DNA of 64,000 nucleotides from Streptomyces sp. NBC_01451 (GTDB lineage Bacteria > Actinomycetota > Actinomycetes > Streptomycetales > Streptomycetaceae): positions 5,704,001 to 5,768,000 of the forward strand of contig NZ_CP109479.1 in the NCBI RefSeq assembly GCF_036227485.1. The letters are read 5' to 3'. This document shows positions 1 through 7,211 of this stretch, in pieces. A model generated the notes under the pieces. It saw only the letters and a list, made by a program, of their open reading frames with translations, did not search any database and was not told the origin of the DNA. Both the position numbers and the translations under genes were made by a program. How positions within the stretch are numbered: the stretch's first letter is position 1; each line of letters begins with the position of its first letter.

Positions 1-302
1 GTGAAGCTCAGGTGGGGGTGGGCCCGGCCGGCCAGCTCGATCATCTTCGGCGACAGGTCGACGCCGAACGCGGGCACGCCCAGGGCTGCCAGGTGCGCGG
101 TCACCTTGCCGGGCCCGCATCCCAGGTCCGCGACCGGGCCGAGGCCGGCCGTCTGCACGGACTCGGCGAACGCGGCCAGCATTGCCCGCGACAGTGGGTC
201 CAACTCCTCCGGATTCTTGACGAGTTGGACGTAGGCGGCGGCGACGGTGTCGTACGAGTCGCGGATCGCGGTGAGGTGGGAGGGGGCGGATTCGTGGGTC
301 AC
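1..302 (-). CDS. SAM-dependent methyltransferase, N-terminal part (cut by window edge)
   Basis: The reverse frame is open from a GTG at 302 to the window edge and gives about 100 residues. A glycine-rich motif I (VADLGCGPGKVTAHL) is followed by an acidic strand-2 end (FGVDLSPKMIELA), the usual order of a class I Rossmann methyltransferase of the UbiE/Methyltransf_11 type. An N-terminal helix (DSYDTVAAAYVQL) is typical of small Streptomyces methyltransferases that act on small molecules. The catalytic and substrate-binding half is outside the window, so the substrate cannot be judged. The fold call is secure; the function is unknown. Confidence 0.85.
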   Translation of the reverse strand, partial: MTHESAPSHLTAIRDSYDTVAAAYVQLVKNPEELDPLSRAMLAAFAESVQTAGLGPVADLGCGPGKVTAHLAALGVPAFGVDLSPKMIELAGRAHPHLSF

Positions 303-676
303 GCGGGGGACTCTAGAGGAGGGGGCCGACAAGCACGCCGAACCGGCCTGCGGCCACGGCGGAGGCGAAGCCGGCCGGCTGTGGGTGAGTGGGAGCGCCG
401 GTCCGTGCGGGGCTTCGCTGTCGCGGACGGCGATCGTCATGTCATCGACGACGCCGTCCTCGGCGTACTGGGCTCCCGCATCGGAGAACGACGACTTCCA
501 CCGGACCCTTCTCGCCTCGGGCTCGGCGCACTGCGATCAAGCCGCCTGTGAGTACGCCGTGGTGGCTTCGTCGTGAAGATCGGGAGCTACCATGGCTGGC
601 GCTCCGGCCTTTCCGGTTTCCGGCATCGGGCAATTCGTCCGATCGTTCCGGTGGTCTCGGACACGGACGAAGGCAT

Positions 677-693
677 GGTGTACGCCGTACACC
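677..693. promoter_or_regulatory. Palindromic operator copy 1, upstream of the TetR gene
   Basis: GGTGTACGCCGTACACC is a perfect 17-bp palindrome apart from its centre base. It lies about 90 bp before the TetR start. The same palindrome occurs twice more at 1686-1735 before the oxidoreductase gene and I saw it nowhere else in the window. That points to autoregulation by the TetR protein encoded between the sites. Binding is inferred. Confidence 0.7.
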
Positions 694-782
694 TCATGGT
701 GGGAATACGGTGGGTGGACGCTGTGCACCCGTCCAAGGGGAGGGTGGCGGCTCCGGGCCCTGCCCGGTACGAGAGGGAGGGG

Positions 783-1484
783 ATGGTGGAGATGGCCACG
801 CAGGCCGACGCCGCCGTGCAGCCCCGTGTGCCCCTGAGCAGAAAGCGGCTTCTGGGCGCCGCTGTCACCCTGGCCGACGAAGGCGGGGTCGATGCGCTCA
901 GCATGCGCAGGATCGCGCAGGCGCTCGGCGTCGTGCCCATGGCGCTGTACAAGCATGTGGCCAACAAGAACGAGCTGCTGGACGGCATGATCGACGTCCT
1001 CGTCGGCGAGATCGATCCGCCGGCCGCCGACGTCGACTGGAAGACCGCCGTCCGCCGACGGGTGCTGTCGGCCCGCCGTATGCTGCTGCGCCACCCGTGG
1101 GCGTCCGGGGTCATCGAGTCGCGGATCAAGGCGCGGTCCGCCCCCACCCCTGCGGTGATGGAGTATCTGGACTCGATGATCGGGATCTTCCGGGCCGGGG
1201 GGTTCTCGATCGACCTGGTCCATCACGCGATGCATGTGATGGGCAGCCGTCTGCTGGGCTTCTCCCAGGAACTGTTCGAGGACGGCTCCGGCCGTGAGCC
1301 GGATCCGGACGCGATGCCGCCCGAGGAGATGGCCGCGCGCTACCCCCACATCACCGAACTGGCCATGGCGGTCGCCCACGACAACGAGTCCGTCGTCGGC
1401 TCGGGCTGCGACGACCAGTTCGAGTTCGAGTTCGCTCTGGACCTGACGCTGGACGGCCTTGAGCGGCTCCGGGGCGCGAGCTGA
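783..1484 (+). CDS. TetR/AcrR family transcriptional regulator
   Basis: This is a 233-residue one-component repressor. The N-terminal helix-turn-helix is clear at residues 20-65 (LSMRRIAQALGVVPMALYKHV, NKNELLDGM), and the C-terminal half is the helical ligand-binding domain of the TetR_C_1 type often found next to drug or quinone resistance enzymes. The ATG at 783 has a purine-rich ribosome site (GAGAGGGAGGGG) just before it; an in-frame ATG at 792 is also possible. One copy of a 17-bp palindrome lies in its leader and two more lie before the downstream oxidoreductase gene, so it probably represses both itself and that enzyme. The ligand is unknown. Confidence 0.9.
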   Translation: MVEMATQADAAVQPRVPLSRKRLLGAAVTLADEGGVDALSMRRIAQALGVVPMALYKHVANKNELLDGMIDVLVGEIDPPAADVDWKTAVRRRVLSARRMLLRHPWASGVIESRIKARSAPTPAVMEYLDSMIGIFRAGGFSIDLVHHAMHVMGSRLLGFSQELFEDGSGREPDPDAMPPEEMAARYPHITELAMAVAHDNESVVGSGCDDQFEFEFALDLTLDGLERLRGAS

Positions 1485-1535
1485 CCCACCGGTGAAGGGT
1501 CCGGCGGCATCAGCCCGAGGCTTTCGTTCGTCATA

Positions 1536-1611
1536 GCCGCTGCCGCTGCCGCTGCCGCTGCCGCTGCCGCTGCCGCTGCCGCTGCCGCTGCCGCTGCCGC
1601 TGCCGCTGCCG
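1536..1611. repeat. Hexanucleotide tandem repeat (GCCGCT, about 12.7 units)
   Basis: Twelve perfect GCCGCT units followed by GCCG sit between the TetR stop and the operator pair of the oxidoreductase. On the reverse strand the tract would read Ser-Gly or poly-Ala in two frames, but no credible gene uses it. Such a perfect short repeat can change copy number by slippage. Confidence 0.95.
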
Positions 1612-1685
1612 TCGCCCACCCCACCCCGCCCCACCTCTTCTCCCCTGCTGTGCGCCTCGAACTCGTGCCTCTTCGCCCCTTGACG

Positions 1686-1735
1686 GGTGTACGGCGTACA
1701 CCTACGTTGCTCATCAGAGGTGTACGCCGTACACC
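1686..1735. promoter_or_regulatory. Palindromic operator copies 2 and 3, before the oxidoreductase gene
   Basis: GGTGTACGGCGTACACC at 1686-1702 and GGTGTACGCCGTACACC at 1719-1735 are spaced 33 bp from start to start, close to three helical turns, so two repressor dimers could sit on the same face of the DNA. They precede the start codon at 1819 by 84-133 bp, a usual promoter position. With copy 1 at 677-693 they define a small TetR regulon. Confidence 0.75.
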
Positions 1736-1818
1736 TTCAAGGATCTGCTGATCGGTCGGTGCCGTACCCGGCGAGGACGGCGAGCGGCGATCGGTCACGA
1801 GGTGATGGGGGAAATCCG

Positions 1819-2808
1819 ATGAAAGCGATCGTTCAGGAGCGGTTCGGCCCGCCGGACGTCCTGCGACTGGCGGACGCCGACCGGCCCGAGGTCGGCGCCG
1901 GCCAGGTGCTGGTGCGGGTGCGCGCCGCCGCACTGAACCCCTACGACTGGCACATGATGCGTGGCGACCCGTTCATGGCGCGGCTGACGGGAGCCGTGGG
2001 ACTGACCCGGCCGAAGTCCCGGGTGGCCGGGATCGACGCGGCCGGACAGGTGGAGGCGGTCGGCGACGACGTGCGCGGACTCCAGCCCGGCGACGAGGTC
2101 CTGGGCTTCTGTCCGGGCGCCTTCGCCGAGTACGCGGTCACCACCGCGGACCTGCTGGTGCCCAAGCCCGCGACCCTGACCTTCGAGCAGGCAGCAGCCG
2201 TGCCGGTGGCGGCGGTGACCGCCCTGCGCGGCATCCGGACCGTGGGCCAGGTACAGGCCGGGCAGCGGGTGCTGGTCAACGGAGCGGCCGGCGGTGTGGG
2301 CACGTTCGCCGTCCAGATCGCCGCGGCCCTGTCCGCGGAGGTCACCGGGGTGTGCAGCGCCCGCAATGTCGAGCTGGTGCGCTCGCTGGGCGCCGCGCAC
2401 GTCGTCGACTACACCCGGGAGGACTTCACCGACGGGCGCGAGCGCTACGACGTGATCCTGGACAACGTGGGCAACCGCCCGCTGAGCCGGCTGCGCCGGG
2501 CGCTCACCCCGACAGGGACCCTGGTGGCCAACGGTGGCGGCTCGCCCGGCCATGTGTTCGGAGCGATGGGCTCCATGCTGCGACTGATCGCGGTCAACGC
2601 GTTCGTCCGGCAGCAGCTCCGCGTGATCCTCCCGGCGACCCCGGCCGGGCCGGCCCACGAGGACCTCCTCGCCGTCACCGCGCTCATCGAGTCCGGCAGG
2701 CTCACCCCGGTGGTCGACCGGACCTACCCCCTGACCGACGTGGCCGAGGGCGTGCGCCATGTCGAGCGGGGCCATGCCCGCGGCAAGGCCGTGGTCACGG
2801 TGCCGTGA
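1819..2808 (+). CDS. Zinc-free medium-chain dehydrogenase, quinone oxidoreductase-like (NAD(P)H)
   Basis: The 329-residue product has the two-domain MDR fold: an N-terminal GroES-like domain and a Rossmann domain with the nucleotide motif VLVNGAAGGVGTFAVQIA near residue 150. Cysteine ligands for structural zinc are absent, as in the QOR/zeta-crystallin branch, which reduces quinones or enones with NADPH. The start ATG at 1819 follows GGGGGAAA. Two repressor palindromes lie in the promoter region, so expression is probably induced when the upstream TetR protein binds an electrophilic or aromatic ligand. The substrate is inferred from the family only. Confidence 0.88.
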   Translation: MKAIVQERFGPPDVLRLADADRPEVGAGQVLVRVRAAALNPYDWHMMRGDPFMARLTGAVGLTRPKSRVAGIDAAGQVEAVGDDVRGLQPGDEVLGFCPGAFAEYAVTTADLLVPKPATLTFEQAAAVPVAAVTALRGIRTVGQVQAGQRVLVNGAAGGVGTFAVQIAAALSAEVTGVCSARNVELVRSLGAAHVVDYTREDFTDGRERYDVILDNVGNRPLSRLRRALTPTGTLVANGGGSPGHVFGAMGSMLRLIAVNAFVRQQLRVILPATPAGPAHEDLLAVTALIESGRLTPVVDRTYPLTDVAEGVRHVERGHARGKAVVTVP

Positions 2809-3081
2809 GCGCGCTGTACCGGCTCGGCCCCGCCTTCGACCACTCGCACGATCGGCGCGCGCCTCGTGACCCGGCGCGGGCGGGTCGCTCCGGACCACGG
2901 CCACGATCAGTACGTGACGACGATCCCGGCGCCGTCCCAGGACTGGCTGGCGCTGGTCGAGCGTGGCGCCCCGTGTCGCATTCGCCTTGTCTTCGCACCG
3001 CTCACCCTTACGGCCGACCAGGCGGAGACCGACGTGGTGGATTCTCGCCCACTCGCAGAACCGCCCCCCCCCGCTCCCCGT

Positions 3082-3966
3082 TCAGATCTTCACAGCCCCC
3101 GCGGCCACCCCCCGATAGAACCACCGCTGCGTGATCACGAACAGCACCAGTACCGGGATCACCGAGATCACCGAACCGGCCATCACCATCCGCTGGTCGT
3201 AGCCGAACGACGACGACTGGAGCCGTGAAAGGCCCAGCGTCAGCGTCATGTTGCTCTCGGAGCGCAGCACGATCAGCGGCCACAGGAAGTCGTCCCAGGC
3301 GCTGATGAACGTGTTGATGACGACCACCATGATCGCGCCCCACGCGGACGGCAGATACAGGTACTTGAAGCGCTGCCACTCGTTCGCGCCGTCCAGCATC
3401 GCCGAGTCCTCGATCTCGCGCGGGACCGCGAGGAACGCGCCGCGCATGAGGAGGACGTTGATCGCGCCGACGAAGCCCGGCAGCCACACGCCGGCCAGGC
3501 TGTCGACCAGACCCAGGTCGCGGATGCTGATGAACAGCGAGACCATGATCGACTCGAAGGGGAACATCATCGAGGCGATCAGCACCACCCAGACCGCCTT
3601 GCGGCCCTTCCAGGAGGACTTGGAGAGCATGTAGCCGGCCGTCGTGGAGAAGACCAGCTGGCTGGTGATCGACAGGGCGACCACGATCAGGCTGTTCTTG
3701 ATGTACGACCACACCGGCACCTGGTCGAAGACCGTCCGGTACGCGCGCAGGGTCGGGTGGTGCGGCAGCAGGGTGGCGTTCGCGCCGAAGACGTCCTCGC
3801 TCGTGCCCTTCAGGGAGGCCAGCAGCTGCCACAGCAGCGGGCCCACGGTGAGGCCGAGTACCAGAATGAGGAGCAGATAGCGGACGACCAGCTCGCGCGG
3901 GCGGCCGTAGTCGCGCCAACGCGGCATCAGGCGACGGCCCTTGGGCTCGACGACGGTCGTCGTCAT
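3082..3966 (-). CDS. Carbohydrate ABC transporter permease (MalG type)
   Basis: This 294-residue membrane protein has about six hydrophobic segments and the EAA loop of binding-protein-dependent permeases (EIEDSAMLDGANEWQRF, near residue 190), which contacts the ATPase. It is the inner-membrane partner of the permease gene that overlaps its start by 4 bp (ATGA at 3963-3966), so the two are translationally coupled. Gene order binding protein, MalF type, MalG type is standard. No ATPase gene is present; streptomycetes often serve many sugar importers with one shared MsiK ATPase, and that is probably the case here. The linked GH38 enzyme suggests a mannose-containing or related oligosaccharide. 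Confidence 0.93.
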   Translation of the reverse strand: MTTTVVEPKGRRLMPRWRDYGRPRELVVRYLLLILVLGLTVGPLLWQLLASLKGTSEDVFGANATLLPHHPTLRAYRTVFDQVPVWSYIKNSLIVVALSITSQLVFSTTAGYMLSKSSWKGRKAVWVVLIASMMFPFESIMVSLFISIRDLGLVDSLAGVWLPGFVGAINVLLMRGAFLAVPREIEDSAMLDGANEWQRFKYLYLPSAWGAIMVVVINTFISAWDDFLWPLIVLRSESNMTLTLGLSRLQSSSFGYDQRMVMAGSVISVIPVLVLFVITQRWFYRGVAAGAVKI

Positions 3967-4988
3967 GACTCGTCCTCCTTGGTCAGGCGCTGCGCCAGCA
4001 GGGTCAGGCCCAGGGTGAGTGCGAACAGGGCCACGCTGACGGCCGAGCCGTAGCCGGCGTTGCCGGTGATCGGGTCCAGGCCGACGTCCCGGATGTAGAA
4101 GGGCAGGGTGCGGTCGGCGCCGCCGGGGCCGCCGGTGGAGCTGCCGAGCATGTAGATCTCGGTGAAGACCCGCAGGGAGCCGATGCCGGTGAGGGTGCCG
4201 ACGAGCATCATGGCCGTCCGGACGCCGGGGATCGTGATGTTCCAGAAGCGGCGGACCGCACCGGCGCCGTCCATCTGGGCGGCCTCGTGCAGTTCCTTGG
4301 GCACGTTCCCGAGGGCGGCCAGGTAGAAGACCATGTACCAGCCGAGGCCCTTCCACAGGGTCAGGCCCATCGCGGAGAGCAGGATCAGCCACGAGTCGGA
4401 GAGGAAGGGGATCGCCGACCTGATCAGGTGGGCTTTCTCCAGCCAGGTGTTGACCAGGCCGTCGTCCGCGAGCAGCCACTGCCAGCTCAGGCCCACGACC
4501 ACGCTGGAGGCGAGCACCGGCGTGTAGAAGGCGGAGCGGAAGAAGCCGATGCCGGGCAGGTTCTTCTCCACCAGGACGGCGAGCATCAGCGGCAGCAGCA
4601 CCATCAGCGGCACGACGATCACCGCGTACAGGATGCTGTTGCGGGTCGCGAGCCAGAAGTCGTCGTCCTGGAGCATCCGCGTGTAGTTGTCGAGTCCGAC
4701 GAAACTCGCGGCGCCGCCCAGCGGCTTGGCGTTGGTGAACGACAGCAGGACCGTGTTGAGGAAGGGGAACACCCCGAAGACCACCGCGCACACGATCGCG
4801 GGGGCGGTCCACAGCCACGGCAGCCACCAACGGCGGTACATGGCCGCTCCGTTGGCCCCGGGAGCGGGACCGGGCAGCGCGGCCCTGGCGAGCCGGCGGA
4901 GGCGGGAGGGAGAAGGGGGCGGGGCCGGGGCCGGCGTGGAGGCCGGGGCCTCTACGCCGGACGCCGGGTTCGTGATCTGTGCCGTCAC
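3963..4988 (-). CDS. Carbohydrate ABC transporter permease (MalF type)
   Basis: The 341-residue protein starts at a GTG at 4988, two bases after the binding-protein stop. A Pro/Ala-rich cytoplasmic N-terminus of about 55 residues precedes six membrane segments. The EAA motif (ELHEAAQMDGAGAVRRFW) is in the second half. It pairs with the downstream permease to form the membrane channel. The long, low-complexity N-terminal extension is common in Streptomyces permeases. Substrate assignment is inferred from the neighbouring glycoside hydrolase and phosphosugar genes. Confidence 0.93.
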   Translation of the reverse strand: MTAQITNPASGVEAPASTPAPAPPPSPSRLRRLARAALPGPAPGANGAAMYRRWWLPWLWTAPAIVCAVVFGVFPFLNTVLLSFTNAKPLGGAASFVGLDNYTRMLQDDDFWLATRNSILYAVIVVPLMVLLPLMLAVLVEKNLPGIGFFRSAFYTPVLASSVVVGLSWQWLLADDGLVNTWLEKAHLIRSAIPFLSDSWLILLSAMGLTLWKGLGWYMVFYLAALGNVPKELHEAAQMDGAGAVRRFWNITIPGVRTAMMLVGTLTGIGSLRVFTEIYMLGSSTGGPGGADRTLPFYIRDVGLDPITGNAGYGSAVSVALFALTLGLTLLAQRLTKEDES

Positions 4989-4990
4989 CG

Positions 4991-6364
4991 TCAGCTGCCC
5001 TGCTTCAGCAGCTCGTTGGACTTCTCCTGGGCGTCCTTCACGGCGTCCGCCGCGCTCTTCTTGCCCTGCATGGCCAGCTGCACCTGGGACACGATGGCGT
5101 TCTGCACGGCCGGGGAGAGGTTGGTCTGGTTGGTGGAGGCCGTCTTGAGCTGGTCGGCGACGAGCTTGCGGGCCTGGGAGAACGGGTCGGTGCCGGTGAC
5201 GTTCTGGAAGAACGGGTCGTTCAGCGACTCGGTGGTCGTCGGGAAGATCACCACGGCCGGGTCCTTGCACCAGGCCGTCTGGTTCTCGGCGTTGGTGAGG
5301 AACTCGGCGAACGACAGCGCGGTGGCCGCGTGCTTGCTGGTCGCGGCGACCGAGATGTACTGCGGGGCGCCGGCGGAGGCGACGCCGAGGGCGTCGTAGG
5401 GCTGCTGGCCGACGGCCGTCTTGGCGTAGACCGACGGGCTGTTCTGCTTGACGAACCGCACGAAGCTCGGGTTCGTCGAACCGTAGGCCACCTTGCCCTG
5501 GCTGTAGAGCGTGGACGGGTCGTTGCTGGAGGACAGCGAGTCCTTCGGCATCGCGCCCTCCTTGTACAGCTTCGCCATCCACTCGACCCACTGGGTGGTG
5601 CGCGGGTCGTCGCCGAAGACGGCGGACTTGCCGTCGCTGGAGAGGACCTTGATGCCCATCTGGTCGAAGTCGGCCGGGATGCGCCAGATCGGGTTGGCCA
5701 TCGTCGCGAAGTACTTGCCGTCGGCGGCCTTGGCGACCTTCTCGTAGTCGGCGAAGAGCCCGAAGATGCTCGTCGGCGCCTTCGCCGGGTCGATGCCGGC
5801 CTTCTCCAGCAGGTCCTTGTTGTACGTCAGGAGGACGCCGCCGGTGTACCAGGGCAGCGTGGTGTGGATCGACTTGCCGGAGGCGTCCGCGAAGGTGGCG
5901 GTCTTCCAGAACGACGGGACGAAGGGCTTGGACGAGTCCGGGTCCTTGGTGCCGATGTCGAGCAGATAGCCGGCCTTGGTGAGGGCGGTCGCCGTCGGCG
6001 CGTTGACGTTGATGACGTCGGCCATCGTGCAGGCTTGGGCGTCGGCGACGGTCCGGCTGGTGAAGGTGTTGTCGCCGGGGTCGTCGATCCACTTGACCTT
6101 GGTGCCGGGGTGGGCCTTCTGGAAGTCGGCGATCACGCCGTTGAAGAAGTCGCCGAAGTCTTTCTTCAGGTTGGTGGTCTGGAAGGTGATCGTGCCCTTG
6201 ACGTCCCCGGTCAGCTTCCCCGACCCGACGTTGCCCTTGTCGACCGAGCAGCCACCGGCGGTGGCGCCGCTGTCGTCGGAGCCTCCGGAGAGGCCGCATC
6301 CGGCGGCCGTCAACGTCAGTACGACGAGACAGGACAGGGATCCGGTCAGTCTTCTTGCGCGCAT
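4991..6364 (-). CDS. Extracellular sugar-binding lipoprotein of ABC transporter
   Basis: This 457-residue solute-binding protein begins with a lipoprotein signal (basic MRARR, hydrophobic stretch, then LTLTAAGC with the lipidated Cys near residue 23). The mature part fits the family 1 extracellular solute-binding fold, with a conserved start (GTITFQTTNLKKDF) and a central DGKYFATMANPIWR segment. The ATG at 6364 has GGAGGG about nine bases ahead. It is the first gene of the three-gene importer and has a TGGTTTGATTCACCA site in its leader, matching sites before the GH38 and SIS genes. It delivers a sugar, probably an oligosaccharide, to the two permeases. Confidence 0.93.
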   Translation of the reverse strand: MRARRLTGSLSCLVVLTLTAAGCGLSGGSDDSGATAGGCSVDKGNVGSGKLTGDVKGTITFQTTNLKKDFGDFFNGVIADFQKAHPGTKVKWIDDPGDNTFTSRTVADAQACTMADVINVNAPTATALTKAGYLLDIGTKDPDSSKPFVPSFWKTATFADASGKSIHTTLPWYTGGVLLTYNKDLLEKAGIDPAKAPTSIFGLFADYEKVAKAADGKYFATMANPIWRIPADFDQMGIKVLSSDGKSAVFGDDPRTTQWVEWMAKLYKEGAMPKDSLSSSNDPSTLYSQGKVAYGSTNPSFVRFVKQNSPSVYAKTAVGQQPYDALGVASAGAPQYISVAATSKHAATALSFAEFLTNAENQTAWCKDPAVVIFPTTTESLNDPFFQNVTGTDPFSQARKLVADQLKTASTNQTNLSPAVQNAIVSQVQLAMQGKKSAADAVKDAQEKSNELLKQGS

Positions 6365-6385
6365 TGCTGCTGCCCTCCAGGATGC

Positions 6386-6400
6386 TGGTTTGATTCACCA
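6386..6400. promoter_or_regulatory. Candidate RpiR-type operator before the sugar-binding protein gene
   Basis: TGGTTTGATTCACCA has TGGT/ACCA arms and lies 22 bp before the start of the binding-protein gene. Its TTGATTCACC core recurs at 12816-12825 in the rpiR-SIS intergenic region, and related TGGTTCA sites lie at 11571-11613. The RpiR protein encoded in the locus is the obvious candidate binder. This is inferred from motif recurrence only. Confidence 0.5.
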
Positions 6401-6497
6401 ACTTCGACTCCGAATGATGAAAATGTGGACCAGAATTCATCGGAGGTCAATGGGGTGCCGTGTTGCTTTTAGGTTCCGGAACCTGACGGCAGCCGCC

Positions 6498-7211
6498 TCA
6501 GTGGCGGTGTTCGTGGTCCGGTTGGGACGGGTCCCCGGGGTGCTCGTGCCCGGGCGCGTACACCACGTCCACCCGCGCCAGGTCGAGCCACGAGAAGAAC
6601 GCCCGCCGGCCCGCCGCCTGCCTCAACTCGCCCTCGATGCCCGCCTTCACGTGCTCGTACGGCAGGAAGTCGGCATCCCTCGCGGCACCGAACGGATCGA
6701 CGCCGCCGCGCAGGGACTCCACGGTCAGGAACCGGTCCCGGTTGCGCTCGTAGTACTCCCGCAGGGCCGCCTCGGGGATCGTCTGGCGCTCTTCGAGGTG
6801 CCCCAACAGCGCCCGCGCCGCGGCCGAGTAGGCCAGCACGACCGCGACGATGCTCCCGAGCCCGGCGACGTCCGCCTCCGGCACGGCGGTCAGCACACCT
6901 GCCCGGGGCGGTTCCGGAGGCTCCAGCCCCCGATCCGTACACGCCCGCCGCGCCAGTACGTCCGCCACGACCACCTGCGTGGCCCAGCGCCGCCGCTGCC
7001 GCTCCGCCCGCGCGACCGCCTCGGGCCGCGCCGTGTCGCCATCGCGCGCCGGTACGGCCGCCAGGACAGCGTCCACCTGCTCCCGGGCCACGGGTTCACC
7101 GCGTACGAGGGCACAGGCACCCTCGGGCGGACGCGCGGACGGGTGCGTGGAGGGACGCGCGGGTGGATCCGCGTGCGCATGCGGATACCCGTGCCCATGT
7201 TCCTCGTTCAC
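6498..7211 (-). CDS. His-rich parvulin-like (peptidyl-prolyl isomerase-type chaperone) protein
   Basis: The 237-residue product starts at a GTG whose GTGA overlaps the stop of the GH38 gene, so it is coupled to it. The middle and C-terminal parts resemble the N-terminal helical chaperone region of SurA/PrsA-type proteins (IPEAALREYYERNRDRF, then VKAGIEGELRQAAGRRAFFSWLD). Histidine clusters flank the protein: HGHGYPHAH near the N-terminus and HEHPGDP with DHEHRH at the C-terminus, which suggests metal binding. There is no signal peptide. Similar small proteins are annotated as hypothetical in actinomycetes. Possible roles are folding or metal supply for the zinc-dependent GH38 enzyme; this is inference. 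Confidence 0.6.
   Translation of the reverse strand: MNEEHGHGYPHAHADPPARPSTHPSARPPEGACALVRGEPVAREQVDAVLAAVPARDGDTARPEAVARAERQRRRWATQVVVADVLARRACTDRGLEPPEPPRAGVLTAVPEADVAGLGSIVAVVLAYSAAARALLGHLEERQTIPEAALREYYERNRDRFLTVESLRGGVDPFGAARDADFLPYEHVKAGIEGELRQAAGRRAFFSWLDLARVDVVYAPGHEHPGDPSQPDHEHRH

Noticed and set aside
537..1634. Minus-strand frame with a Gly-Ser repeat
   Set aside because: The repeat comes from the GCCGCT tract, and the frame runs opposite the clear TetR gene.
2809..3081. A possible small gene between the oxidoreductase and permease genes
   Set aside because: A segment (VTTIPAPSQDWLALVERGAP) looks slightly protein-like, but there is no stop before the neighbouring gene or recognised domain.
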